Shown here: positions 24,544 to 32,938 of the stretch, in pieces
How the letters are laid out: the number at the start of each line of letters is the position of its first letter
Position numbering within the stretch: position 1 is the stretch's first letter
Assembly (NCBI GenBank): GCA_016926705.1
Contig: JAFGOC010000131.1
Span: forward strand, 1-35,134
Direction of reading: 5' to 3'
From: Dehalococcoidales bacterium
Lineage (GTDB): Bacteria > Chloroflexota > Dehalococcoidia > Dehalococcoidales > RBG-16-60-22
DNA: 35,134 bases
Translations under genes and position numbers: made by a program
The notes under the pieces: model-generated
The model's input: only the letters and a program-made list of their open reading frames with translations
Databases searched by the model: none
What the model was told of the DNA's origin: nothing

Positions 24544-26735
24544 GCCCAGGGTTTACCCCCGTGTTCCTTGGTAAAGATGTCCCCGAATTTCGGGTCTTTA
24601 AGTTCCTCCGGTTTGCATTTATATACCTTGCATATCAGGCACGTCAGGTCCGGCGAGCCGTACATGGGGTCCTGATGGTCGGCATTAGTAAGAACATTGG
24701 GGTTGGAAATAAACACACCGCGGAAGCCCTGCGCCGGCGCTTCCGGGTAAAACCAGTTGGCCGTAGCCGCCACGACCCTGGGGTCGATGCCCGGGAACAG
24801 CCGGGCTTTTTGAATGATTTTGCCGCGCGGCGATTCTATCCAGACGAAATCGCCGTCTTCAATACCCAGCTCTTTGGCGGTTTTGGGATTAATCTGCATG
24901 GTGGGATATTCCATAAAGGTACGCAGCCAGGGGATGTTGCGGTATTGCGCCAGGAAGTAGAACGGCGAGCGGAAGCCGGTAGTAAGCACCAGCGGGTACT
25001 CCCTAGCCAGGTCCGGCGTTGAATTGGGACTCTCGCCGGGCTCTTCAAAAAAGGGCAGCGGGTCATAACCAAGATTTTCTAAAACTGTTGAATAAAGTTC
25101 CATCTTGCCGGTGGGAGTGGGGAAACCTCCCCCCTTCCGCCAGTAGTCGGTCTTGTATTTGTAATAGACCTGGTCCGGCCCGAAGCACCCGGAGATGGTT
25201 TTTTCGCTGAACTTCTTCCAGGTAGTGGGCGCTTTTCTTAACTCGTGGTCGAGCAGGGTTTCTACGTCTTTAAACCAGTATTCAGGTGCGACACGGCGCC
25301 CGATTTCATTAAATATCCAGGCGTCGGATTTAGCCTCACCGGGCGGGTCGACGCACTTATTATGTGCTTCTATCATGAAACGTGGGTGCATATCGTAAAT
25401 ATCGTCCATTTCCAGCCAGTGCGCCGCGGGCAGGACGATGTCTGCCATTTCAGCCATCGGGCCCCAGAATAGGTCGACCTGTACCAGAAAATCGACCTTT
25501 TTCAGACCTTCAACGACCGGCTTGGTGCTGGCCAGGTGGACGATCTGCTGGCCGCCGACGCTTATCCAGACGCGGATAGGCTTTTCTCCCTTATTGAAAT
25601 CCCTGATTATAGTGTCGGGATTGCAGGTGCGGGCCGCGCCCATTTTAAATTCCTTACCCCCATAGATATGCGACCGCATCTCGTCGGTAAGGGGTATTTC
25701 GTTAAATACATCTTCAATCAGGCCGGTTTCCGGCAACACCCAGCTTACCATACTGCCGGGCCTTTCAATGTTGCCGGTAATGCCGAGCAGGTTGATGATG
25801 GCCCGCAGGGTCTGGCCGCAGTTCGCTTGCCTTTCCAGAGAGCTGCCGATTTGAATAACGCCCGGGGTATCCTGGGCGAACAAGCGGGCTGCCTGAATTA
25901 TCTTTTCTTTTGGTATCCAGGTTATTTCCGAGACCTTATCAACCGGGTACTCGGCCGCACGCTTTTTTAGTTCCTCGAAGCCGTAGGTCCAATTTTCTAC
26001 GAACTCTTTATCCCAGAGGCCTTCCTGAATAATGATATTAATCATGCCTAAAGCGAGGGCGGCATCCGTGCCCGGCCGGATCTGCAGCCAGAGCGTAGCC
26101 CGCGATGTATAGGCGGTCGCCCGCGGGTCGACGATTATCAGGTTCTTACAGTAGTCCAGCGACTTTATATACCAGTTGCACAACTCGGAGTCGGCGCTGC
26201 TGATTTCAAGTTGTTTGGCCCAGGATATCTGGGTCTTAGGGAACACGCCGCCCCACCCATGGTAATCGCAGTAAAGCCGGCCGTAGCCGGTAATCAAGCC
26301 ATAGAGGCCGATACGCGGACTGTGGCAGATATAGCCCGGCGAAATTACATTGGCGGAGCCCATCGAGCGGGAAAAACGGTGAGTGTAGCGGTTATAACCC
26401 CGGCCCGTCCCCTGTGAGGTGGCTACCGTCCAGGGGCCATATTTCTCGGAGGCCTCTTTAATTTTAGCGGCAATCGTGTCCAAAGCTTCGTCCCAGCTTA
26501 TCTGTTTCCATTTACCTTCGCCTTTTTCACCAACTCTCTTGTAAGGGTGCTTAATGCGGTAAGGATTATCGATGTGCTGGATACTGGACAGCCCCTTGGC
26601 GCACATGGTGCCGCGGGTGGTGGAATCCGGGTTGCCTTCGATATGCGTGATTACGCCGTCGGTGACCTCAACCAGAACACCGCAGCCTCCGTGGCAGCTC
26701 TTGCAGGTGGTCTTTATTATTTTCTTTTCAGCCAT
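24537..26735 (-). CDS. Molybdopterin oxidoreductase, catalytic subunit (Cys-ligated, cytoplasmic type)
   Basis: A 732-residue DMSO-reductase superfamily protein. An N-terminal 4Fe-4S site is formed by C11-x2-C14-x3-C18 and C45. The predicted Mo/W ligand is Cys137 in GYICHSPR, followed by His138, a pair reminiscent of formate dehydrogenases. The RGxNNVQG region of those enzymes is missing, so formate dehydrogenase is not a safe call. Parts of the sequence (GTDAALALGMINIIIQE, WDKEFVENWTYGFEELK) recall acetylene hydratase and thiosulfate/polysulfide reductase relatives. There is no Tat signal, so the active site should face the cytoplasm. The preceding genes encode its expected Fe-S and NrfD partners, and the following gene a cytochrome b. 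The substrate is unassigned. Confidence 0.88.
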   Translation of the reverse strand: MAEKKIIKTTCKSCHGGCGVLVEVTDGVITHIEGNPDSTTRGTMCAKGLSSIQHIDNPYRIKHPYKRVGEKGEGKWKQISWDEALDTIAAKIKEASEKYGPWTVATSQGTGRGYNRYTHRFSRSMGSANVISPGYICHSPRIGLYGLITGYGRLYCDYHGWGGVFPKTQISWAKQLEISSADSELCNWYIKSLDYCKNLIIVDPRATAYTSRATLWLQIRPGTDAALALGMINIIIQEGLWDKEFVENWTYGFEELKKRAAEYPVDKVSEITWIPKEKIIQAARLFAQDTPGVIQIGSSLERQANCGQTLRAIINLLGITGNIERPGSMVSWVLPETGLIEDVFNEIPLTDEMRSHIYGGKEFKMGAARTCNPDTIIRDFNKGEKPIRVWISVGGQQIVHLASTKPVVEGLKKVDFLVQVDLFWGPMAEMADIVLPAAHWLEMDDIYDMHPRFMIEAHNKCVDPPGEAKSDAWIFNEIGRRVAPEYWFKDVETLLDHELRKAPTTWKKFSEKTISGCFGPDQVYYKYKTDYWRKGGGFPTPTGKMELYSTVLENLGYDPLPFFEEPGESPNSTPDLAREYPLVLTTGFRSPFYFLAQYRNIPWLRTFMEYPTMQINPKTAKELGIEDGDFVWIESPRGKIIQKARLFPGIDPRVVAATANWFYPEAPAQGFRGVFISNPNVLTNADHQDPMYGSPDLTCLICKVYKCKPEELKDPKFGDIFTKEHGGKPWAW

Positions 26736-26773
26736 TTATGACTCCAGACTATATGTTAAATTGATACACGATT

Positions 26774-27715
26774 TTAATATGCGGCGACTTTCGGCAACAA
26801 AGGCCGGTAAATGCCTACTTTCAAAAGACAGTATTTAAGGGCAAAGGCTCCTAATGTATGCGCAACGATAGCGATTATCAATAGGACGGTGGATGCCTCA
26901 CCGAAAAGACTTACCAACGAAACTGCCGCCGGTATCACCATCCCGAGAGTTACCAGTCCGCCCCAGAACATAAAGGCAGACGGGCCCGTGAGTAGCTCTT
27001 GAACCGAGATTTTAGCTACTTCGGAGGTATATCTTGCACTGATAAGATATACGATTATCAATAGAATGTTGATAATCAGCAGGTAACTGCTGCCGGTTTC
27101 CGCCCACGACACGCTAGCATCGCCGCCCCCCAGGCCTATCCCCATCGTCAGGCCGAAGCCATCGGCAACTCCAGCCAGTATGAACACCACAGGCAGGAGT
27201 CCCTGGTTCCAGAAGGGGATGCCTTTGACGTAGTTCATGATAAAACCGCCGTAGATACCGGTGCCTACGGCGTTAATTCCGGCCAGCACGCCGAAAGTAT
27301 AATAAATAGGATTGGCGATAGAAGTCCCTATAAGATTGGCGAGGTCGGGCTGACCGAAAACAAGCTGCACGAAACCGAAAGTGCCGAAAAAGACGGAAAA
27401 CAAAATGCCGCGGGCGAACCAGGAGGTCTTCCAGGCGTTTGAAAACGGCGGCAACGTGCGGTAGAAACGCCAGGGCTTGCCGAAGTAGGCGATATGAAGG
27501 GGGAGTTTAAGGAACATGATAATCAGCCACCCCACCAGCAGGCCCCACCAGCTGTTGATAAACAGGGAGACCAGATATAATCCGGCGCCCAGGCTGGTAA
27601 AGGTCTCGGCAATCCATATCATGATGCCGCGTCTTTCAATCCACTCTCTCTGGTGCATGGGTTTGACCATCCACTCATGGGTGGTCATCCACTGGCGCGT
27701 TGCCATCCGGGACAT
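26774..27715 (-). CDS. NrfD/PsrC-like membrane subunit
   Basis: A polytopic membrane protein of 313 residues with about eight helices, belonging to the NrfD family that anchors Mo/Fe-S complexes and reacts with menaquinone. AGLYLVSLF, the HIAYFGKPWRFYR loop (about 93-105) and a GVLAGINAVGTGIYGGFI helix are family-like. AGGAGG lies seven bases before the ATG. The gene starts 12 bases after the Fe-S gene and is followed 38 bases later by the molybdoenzyme, giving a CISM (complex iron-sulfur molybdoenzyme) gene set. Confidence 0.9.
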   Translation of the reverse strand: MSRMATRQWMTTHEWMVKPMHQREWIERRGIMIWIAETFTSLGAGLYLVSLFINSWWGLLVGWLIIMFLKLPLHIAYFGKPWRFYRTLPPFSNAWKTSWFARGILFSVFFGTFGFVQLVFGQPDLANLIGTSIANPIYYTFGVLAGINAVGTGIYGGFIMNYVKGIPFWNQGLLPVVFILAGVADGFGLTMGIGLGGGDASVSWAETGSSYLLIINILLIIVYLISARYTSEVAKISVQELLTGPSAFMFWGGLVTLGMVIPAAVSLVSLFGEASTVLLIIAIVAHTLGAFALKYCLLKVGIYRPLLPKVAAY

Positions 27716-27727
27716 TGTCAGTCCTCC

Positions 27728-28489
27728 TTATTTTTTACCGAAAATCTGCTTCGCCCTCTCCTCCATCGTGCTTAGGTGCTGCATATGCGAAGCGGTCTGC
27801 TCCTCCCGCGGGGCGATATTGGAAGGGGCGTTGCCTATTTTGCCGTCGATGTAATATACCGAGGGGTCGGTGCCGTACTCGGGATGAAGCTGAAAAGCAT
27901 TTTTCTCTTTTATCAGTTTTGAGACTTCCGATTCGGGGTCGTCAAGGTCGCCGAAGGTCAAAGCCCTCGCCTGGCAGGTGTTGACGCAGGCCGGGGTAGC
28001 CTCGCGGTCCTTACCGGGAACGAGGCCTTTTGCCAGACCGGCATCGATTCTTTCCATGCAGAAATCGCATTTTTCCGTAGTACCGACGGTGTGAGGGTAA
28101 ATCTTACGGCCGGCTTTCTCGAAGCGTGTCCGCTCGTAACCCGGGAAATAGCCGGGGTCTTTATCACGGGATAAGAAAGTCCGGTTCTGGTAGGGGCAGG
28201 CGATAATACAATAGCGGCAGCCGACGCAGATATCATTATCGACATAAACAATGCCGTCCTCGCGTTTCTTGGTCGCTTCGGCTGGGCATACCTCGACACA
28301 GGGGGCATCCTTGCATTGATTGCAGCGGACGGGGATAGTCGTGAGTTCTTCGCCGGGGACATCGGTTTCCCAGGCAATCAGGCGCGGCCAGTTCATGCCC
28401 ATGGGGAGAAAATGCTCAATCCGGCAGGCGGCGATGCAGGCGTGGCAGCGAGTGCATTTTATCAGGTTGACGACCATACCCCATCTCAT
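27728..28489 (-). CDS. Four-cluster ferredoxin-like subunit (DmsB/PsrB/HybA type)
   Basis: The electron-transfer subunit of the molybdoenzyme complex, 253 residues. Cysteine groups for four 4Fe-4S clusters are visible: CTRCHACIAAC (12-22), CNQCKDAPCVEVC, CVGCRYCIIAC and the split CDFC...CVNTC. No signal peptide is present. AAGGAG lies seven bases before the ATG. It is the first gene of the long minus-strand row, with its own promoter some 185 bases upstream. It would pass electrons between the molybdoenzyme and the NrfD or cytochrome b subunit. Confidence 0.92.
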   Translation of the reverse strand: MRWGMVVNLIKCTRCHACIAACRIEHFLPMGMNWPRLIAWETDVPGEELTTIPVRCNQCKDAPCVEVCPAEATKKREDGIVYVDNDICVGCRYCIIACPYQNRTFLSRDKDPGYFPGYERTRFEKAGRKIYPHTVGTTEKCDFCMERIDAGLAKGLVPGKDREATPACVNTCQARALTFGDLDDPESEVSKLIKEKNAFQLHPEYGTDPSVYYIDGKIGNAPSNIAPREEQTASHMQHLSTMEERAKQIFGKK

Positions 28490-28673
28490 TATTTAACTCC
28501 TTCTTGTGTCTTTTTCTGTACATTCATGGGAAGAACCGCCCGCAAGTTTCACCATATCGTGTAAAAGACATTGAGTTATGGCGAAAAATCAACTACGTAC
28601 GACTCTTCAAAGAAAGCACAAAATTATTCTCACCAGTAGAAATATTTATAATGCAAACAAATTTCTAAATTAT

Positions 28674-28702
28674 AAAATACCAGAAAAGCGTAAAAAAGTC
28701 AA
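28674..28702 (-). promoter_or_regulatory. Candidate promoter for the Mo/NrfD/cytochrome b gene row
   Basis: On the minus strand TTGACT (28697-28702), 17 bases and TATTTT (28674-28679). The 28490-28889 gap (400 bases) also contains a terminator-like hairpin at its right end and otherwise AT-rich sequence. The 63-codon plus-strand ORF there (28578-28769) has no ribosome site or recognisable domain and is not called. The leader would be about 180 bases. Confidence 0.45.
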
Positions 28703-28839
28703 ACAGAGGTGCGCATTGAGCTTGTTGTTCCCTGAAAAAATGCATGAAAAGAGCAGGAAAGTCGGATAGATATACGCAATACGCCAAATAGTTGGTATGA
28801 TATATAAAGTTATAGAAGTAATCTCAAATATAGGAGTAA

Positions 28840-28859
28840 TTGCCGGGTATTGCCGGCAA
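28840..28859 (-). terminator. GC-rich hairpin after the diaphorase operon
   Basis: TTGCCGG (28840-28846) and CCGGCAA (28853-28859) form a perfect 7-bp stem with a 6-base loop, starting 30 bases past the stop of the Fe-S gene at 28890. On the minus strand it is followed by TTACTCCTATATTT, a poor T-tract, so termination may be partial. It marks a likely boundary between the two minus-strand rows. Confidence 0.6.
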
Positions 28860-28889
28860 ATATGATAGCTGAGTATGGGTTTTCAAGTA

Positions 28890-29603
28890 TTAGCTGGAGA
28901 GCTTTTCCTGGGACATCATGGCTTCGGCTTCAGCATGTGGGATTTTCACCCTGGGGAGTATCGGCTTGCCATCTGGTCCCATGGTAATGGCGCCGGTGGG
29001 GCAAACGTAGGCGCAGTCCCCGCAGCCGATACATTCCGAGCCCAGTTCATAAGCATAAAATGGAGCGGCGACTTCTTTATAGATGCCGCGGTTTACCAGG
29101 CTGATAGCCGATTTTCCCATATTTTCCTGACATATTCTCACACACAGACCGCAAAGAATACATTCGTTCTCCCCAAGAGCGAACCTGGGCTTTTCCACGC
29201 CGTATTCCTTAGCCAGGTCCTGGACTACTTTAACATCCGGGCATCTTGCCAGCAGAAATTCGATGATTCCCTTGCGGAGTTTCCTGATTTTCTCGGTGTT
29301 GGTCTTGATAATCTGGCCGTTCATGGCAGGATATAAGCATGAAGCCACGAACTTGAAGGATTTGCCCTGGTCCTCGCTGACTTCCACGGTGCATAAGCGG
29401 CATGCTCCGTAAGGTCGCACGGCAGGATTGTAGCAGAGAGCGGGAATATTCCCTATGCCATCCATGTGCCGCAAAGATTCGTAGATGGTCTGCCCGGCGG
29501 ATACCAGGACGTCTTTATCATCGACGGTGAAATGCACCGTATTTACGTCTTCCGCGTCGTTCATTTCAATAGCAGTATCACCGTTTATCCAGTACTTGGT
29601 CAT
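28890..29603 (-). CDS. 2Fe-2S/2x4Fe-4S protein, HoxU/NuoG-N-terminal-like
   Basis: A 237-residue electron-transfer subunit. An N-terminal plant-type 2Fe-2S domain uses C57, C68, C71 and C89. It is followed by two ferredoxin clusters, CILCGLCVRIC (148-158) and CIGCGDCAYVC (191-201). The His-Cys3 cluster (N5 type) usually found between them in NuoG and HydA is absent; the region instead reads LLARCPDVKVVQDLAKEYG. No catalytic hydrogenase or formate dehydrogenase domain is attached. GGAGAT lies upstream of the ATG. It is the third gene of the NuoE-NuoF-HoxU-like trio and would carry electrons between the diaphorase and an external partner, perhaps the molybdoenzyme complex encoded next (inference). 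Confidence 0.9.
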   Translation of the reverse strand: MTKYWINGDTAIEMNDAEDVNTVHFTVDDKDVLVSAGQTIYESLRHMDGIGNIPALCYNPAVRPYGACRLCTVEVSEDQGKSFKFVASCLYPAMNGQIIKTNTEKIRKLRKGIIEFLLARCPDVKVVQDLAKEYGVEKPRFALGENECILCGLCVRICQENMGKSAISLVNRGIYKEVAAPFYAYELGSECIGCGDCAYVCPTGAITMGPDGKPILPRVKIPHAEAEAMMSQEKLSS

Positions 29604-29624
29604 TTTAGTATCTCCTTTAGCTTT

Positions 29625-31505
29625 CTAATGCTTAACTACCGCATCGAATTTACAGACATCGAAACAGGCCCCGCACTTGATGCATAGCCCCTTGTTTATA
29701 ACGTGAGGCTCGCGTTTTTCTCCGGTAATGGCACTGGTGGAGCAGGCGCGTGCGCAGACACCGCAACCGGTGCATTTATCGGTGTTGATTTCATACTCGA
29801 TAAGTTCGCGGCAGACGCCGGCCGGGCATTTCTTGTCTTTGATATGCGCTATATATTCGTCTTTAAAGTATTTAAGCGTGCTTAAAACGGGATTAGTGGC
29901 GGTACGCCCCAGGGCGCAGAGAGCGCCGATATTCAGGATTTCCCCGATGTCCTCCATGGTCTGGAGGTCTTCCATTTTACCCTCGCCGTGGGTAATCCTG
30001 TTTAAAATTTCGCTTAGCGTGGTAAGGCCTTCACGACAGGGCGTACACTTGCCGCAGGACTCTCCCTTGAGAAAGTCGATGAAATACCGGGCGACATCCA
30101 CCATGCACGTGTCCTCGTCCATGATAATCATGCCGCCAGAACCCATCATCGACCCGAGCTTGGTCAATTCGTCGAAGTCCACCGGTGTATCCAGGAGCTG
30201 TTCCGGGATGCAGCCGCCGGAGGGTCCGCCCGTCTGGACAGCTTTGAACTTTTTGCCGCCCGGGATGCCTCCGCCGATATCGTAAATCATTTCCCGCAGG
30301 GTAATGCCCATAGGGACTTCCACCAGACCGGAGTTGTTAATCTTGCCTACCAGCGAGAATATCATCGTACCTTTGCTGCCGGCGGTGCCGATTTTCGAAT
30401 ACCAGTCGGCGCCCTTGTTGATTATCAGAGGCACGTTGGCCCAGGTCTTGACATTGTTCAGCAGGCTGGGCTTGTCCCAGAGGCCTTTTTCCGACATGTG
30501 TGTATATTTAGCTTTTGGCTCTCCTACCTTACCTTCAAGCGATGCTATCAGTGCACTGGATTCGCCGCAGACGAAAGCCCCGCCCCCTTTATTTATCGTT
30601 ATCCTGAAGTCGAAGCCGGAGCCGAGGATATTCTCACCCAGCAGTCCGTAGTCCACTGCCTGGTCGATGGCTATCCTGGTGCGTTCCACCGCCAGAGGAT
30701 ATTCGTTGCGCACGTAGATAAAGCCCTGGTGAGCGCCGATGGCATAGGCGCCGATAATCATCCCCTCGATGACGCTGTGGGGGTTTCCTTCCAGGATACT
30801 GCGGTCCGGATAAGCGCCGGGGTCGCCTTCATCGGCGTTGCAGATTACATATTTAATATCTCCCTCGGCGGTGCGGCAGGACTGCCATTTGCGGCCGGTG
30901 GGGAAACCTCCGCCGCCCCTGCCGCGCAAACCGGACTTGGTGATTTCATTGATTATTTTGTCAGGGTTCATCTTTGTGAGAGCTTTAGTTAACGCGGAGT
31001 AACCCCCGGCGGCGATGTACTGTGAAATTTCCTCGGGGTCTATCTCGCCGTTGGATCCCAGGATAAGGCGCGTCTGCCTGGCGTAGAAGGGAACATCGGA
31101 CTCGTAGGTGATTTCCTTGCCGGTGGCCGGGTCGTTATAAAGCAGGCGCGGGATAACCCTGCCGTTTAAAATCGTTTCTGAAATTATCTCCGGTACGTCC
31201 TCCGGTTTTACGTGCTGGTAAAATATTTTCTTAGGACCGATAACTACCACCGGGCCTCTTTCGCAGAAGCCGTGGCAGCCCGTTTCCTTGAACTCTATCT
31301 TAACCTGGAGTTCCTGTTTTTCTATCTCTTCAGAAAAAGCATCGACGACGTCTTCAGCGCCGGAGGCGCGGCAGCCGGTACCTCCGCAGACGGAAACGGT
31401 CATCCGGCTAGCATCTTTATCTTTTAAAATCGTCTGCCGGAACTGCTCCAGTTCCTGAACGTTTTTAAGCTTCCTATCCAGTAACTTCCTAACTTGTTCG
31501 ACCAT
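29625..31505 (-). CDS. NuoF/HndC/HydB-like NAD(P)H diaphorase subunit
   Basis: An FMN- and NAD(P)-binding subunit of 626 residues. It has an N-terminal thioredoxin-like 2Fe-2S domain (VCGGTGC near 42, [12 protein letters not shown] near 95), the NuoF core with [13 protein letters not shown] and [10 protein letters not shown], the 4Fe-4S site [11 protein letters not shown], and a C-terminal ferredoxin domain with [11 protein letters not shown] and [11 protein letters not shown]. This layout matches HndC and the HydB subunit of electron-bifurcating hydrogenases rather than respiratory NuoF, which lacks both extensions. It probably exchanges electrons between NAD(P)H and ferredoxin-like carriers. 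The gene lies 18 bases after the NuoE-like gene. Confidence 0.95.
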   Translation of the reverse strand: MVEQVRKLLDRKLKNVQELEQFRQTILKDKDASRMTVSVCGGTGCRASGAEDVVDAFSEEIEKQELQVKIEFKETGCHGFCERGPVVVIGPKKIFYQHVKPEDVPEIISETILNGRVIPRLLYNDPATGKEITYESDVPFYARQTRLILGSNGEIDPEEISQYIAAGGYSALTKALTKMNPDKIINEITKSGLRGRGGGGFPTGRKWQSCRTAEGDIKYVICNADEGDPGAYPDRSILEGNPHSVIEGMIIGAYAIGAHQGFIYVRNEYPLAVERTRIAIDQAVDYGLLGENILGSGFDFRITINKGGGAFVCGESSALIASLEGKVGEPKAKYTHMSEKGLWDKPSLLNNVKTWANVPLIINKGADWYSKIGTAGSKGTMIFSLVGKINNSGLVEVPMGITLREMIYDIGGGIPGGKKFKAVQTGGPSGGCIPEQLLDTPVDFDELTKLGSMMGSGGMIIMDEDTCMVDVARYFIDFLKGESCGKCTPCREGLTTLSEILNRITHGEGKMEDLQTMEDIGEILNIGALCALGRTATNPVLSTLKYFKDEYIAHIKDKKCPAGVCRELIEYEINTDKCTGCGVCARACSTSAITGEKREPHVINKGLCIKCGACFDVCKFDAVVKH

Positions 31506-31523
31506 TTTTTGCCTTTCTGCCGT

Positions 31524-32021
31524 TTATTCGTAATTTTTCAGGATTTTGTCCAGCTTGGATGGGGTTACCTGGCCTTCGTATTTACCGTCGATAACGACCA
31601 CCGGCCCGAGGGCGCAGCAGCCCAGGCAGTTGGCTGTTTCCAGCGTGAATCTCTCATCCCTGGTTGTATCACCGGGCTTCACTTTATAGTCCCTGGCCAT
31701 TTTGTCGACGAGTCTCTGCCCGCCTTTGACGTGACAGGCCGTGCCCAGGCAAACGGTAATGGTGTGGCGGCCCCTGGGTTTTAGACTGAACGACTGGAAA
31801 AAGGTGGCGACACTGAAAACCTGGCTCAAGGGTATGTCCAGTTTCCGGCTGACTTTGACCAGGGTTTCCTGGGGGAGGTAATTGAACTCCGCCTGGATAT
31901 CCTGCAATAAAGATATCAGCTGCTCTTTTTTATCGACATAGCTATCTATAAGGGCCTCGACCCTTGCAGCGCTACTTTCCAGAGCTGCCTGGATTGCAGC
32001 TAAATCGAGTGTATTATCCAC
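31524..32021 (-). CDS. NuoE/HndA-like 2Fe-2S thioredoxin-fold subunit
   Basis: A 165-residue partner of the NuoF-like subunit. The 2Fe-2S ligands are in CLGTACHVKGG and ANCLGCCALGPV, in the usual C-x4-C...C-x3-C arrangement. The N-terminal helical part includes FNYLPQETLVKVSRKLDIP, standard for the family. The start is GTG at 32021 with GGGAGG seven bases upstream. It is the first gene of the diaphorase trio and is divergent from the two-component system, with possible operators between. Confidence 0.95.
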   Translation of the reverse strand: MDNTLDLAAIQAALESSAARVEALIDSYVDKKEQLISLLQDIQAEFNYLPQETLVKVSRKLDIPLSQVFSVATFFQSFSLKPRGRHTITVCLGTACHVKGGQRLVDKMARDYKVKPGDTTRDERFTLETANCLGCCALGPVVVIDGKYEGQVTPSKLDKILKNYE

Positions 32022-32092
32022 TATGATACCTCCCTTTTCAGTCTCCCTTATTTAAGCGTAAAGCTTGCGGGGTTTCCTGCCCACTGTTAATA

Positions 32093-32184
32093 CACCTATC
32101 TGTGGTACGGAATACGCCTATATTATCAGGTGGTAAATGTAAATGATAAGCGTAAAAACACCTGTCAAAACAGGTGTAATACGC
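32093..32184. promoter_or_regulatory. Repeated dyad operators between the diaphorase operon and the two-component genes
   Basis: Two dyads of the same form lie in the divergent gap: CGCCT-N8-AGGTG (32115-32132) and CACCT-N8-AGGTG (32159-32176). Their starts are 44 bases apart. A further CACCT half-site (32093-32097) lies 22 bases before the first. The second dyad extends to ACACCTGT-CAAA-ACAGGTGT and is flanked by GCGTA...TACGC (32150-32154, 32180-32184). Its minus strand contains TTGACA, a possible -35 for the NuoE gene. A regulator-binding array is the simplest reading. Confidence 0.55.
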
Positions 32185-32243
32185 AAAGATATAGACCGAT
32201 GGTACGATGTACTATTAGTTACAATGGTTGATAATTGAGATAT

Positions 32244-32909
32244 ATGACCGATATCCGTGTTGTTCTCTGTGAAGACCACCTGATTACCCGCCAGGGTATC
32301 CGCCGCCTGCTTGAGGATGAAAAAGGACTCGAAGTTGTTGGAGAAGCCAGCAATGGTGAAGAAGTAATACACCTGGTCAATGAAGTCAAACCTGATGTTA
32401 TTCTAATGGACGTAGCTATGCCCAAGCTAAACGGTATAGAAGCAACGCGGCAAATCAAGATAATAAGCCCTAAAACGAACATCCTCATACTTAGCGCATA
32501 TGATGACGATGAGTATGTTTTCGCACTATTAAAAGCCGGCGCTAACGGCTATTTATTGAAGAACGTCAGCGGCGATGAGCTGGTGCGGGCTATCAAAGCT
32601 GTCTATAAAGGCGACCCCGTACTTAATGCCGTTGTGGCCAAGAAGGTTGTCAACTATTTCCGCTTAGGCGAGAACAAGCTACCCACAGCGGACGATACCG
32701 CTAAGTTGAGCGAGAGAGAGCTAAGCATTATCAGGCTGGCCGCCAAAGGCCTGACGAACAAGGATATTGCGGAAAACCTGCACTTAAGCTACCGCACCGT
32801 TGAAGGGCACTTAAGGGATATTTTCAATAAACTCGGGGTAGGGTCGCGTACGGAGGCGGTTCTTCAAGGCCTTAAAATGGGCTGGTTCACATTGGAAGAA
32901 CTGGTTTAG
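32244..32909 (+). CDS. NarL/FixJ-type response regulator
   Basis: A two-component DNA-binding regulator of 221 residues. The receiver domain has the acidic pocket (E10, D11) and the phospho-acceptor D56 in LMDVAMPK; the conserved Lys is in YLLKNVSG. The LuxR-type helix-turn-helix is at the C-terminus (LSERELSIIRLAAKGLTNKD recognised as the family motif). The track starts at a TTG (32235); the ATG at 32244 is preferred. GATAAT (32230-32235) ends eight bases before it and no ribosome site is seen, so the message may be leaderless. The cognate kinase gene follows after 29 bases. The divergent diaphorase operon, with shared dyads, is its likely target (inference). Confidence 0.93.
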   Translation: MTDIRVVLCEDHLITRQGIRRLLEDEKGLEVVGEASNGEEVIHLVNEVKPDVILMDVAMPKLNGIEATRQIKIISPKTNILILSAYDDDEYVFALLKAGANGYLLKNVSGDELVRAIKAVYKGDPVLNAVVAKKVVNYFRLGENKLPTADDTAKLSERELSIIRLAAKGLTNKDIAENLHLSYRTVEGHLRDIFNKLGVGSRTEAVLQGLKMGWFTLEELV

Positions 32910-32938
32910 TCGGAAAGTCTATATATTTGATATATATT

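Noticed and set aside
24537-26735. Calling the molybdoenzyme a formate dehydrogenase
   Set aside because: The Cys-His pair fits, but the second conserved formate motif is absent and other regions resemble different family members.
28578-28769. 63-residue plus-strand ORF in the 400-base gap
   Set aside because: No ribosome site, no known domain, Lys/Asn/Arg-rich composition as expected of AT-rich non-coding DNA; it overlaps a promoter on the other strand.
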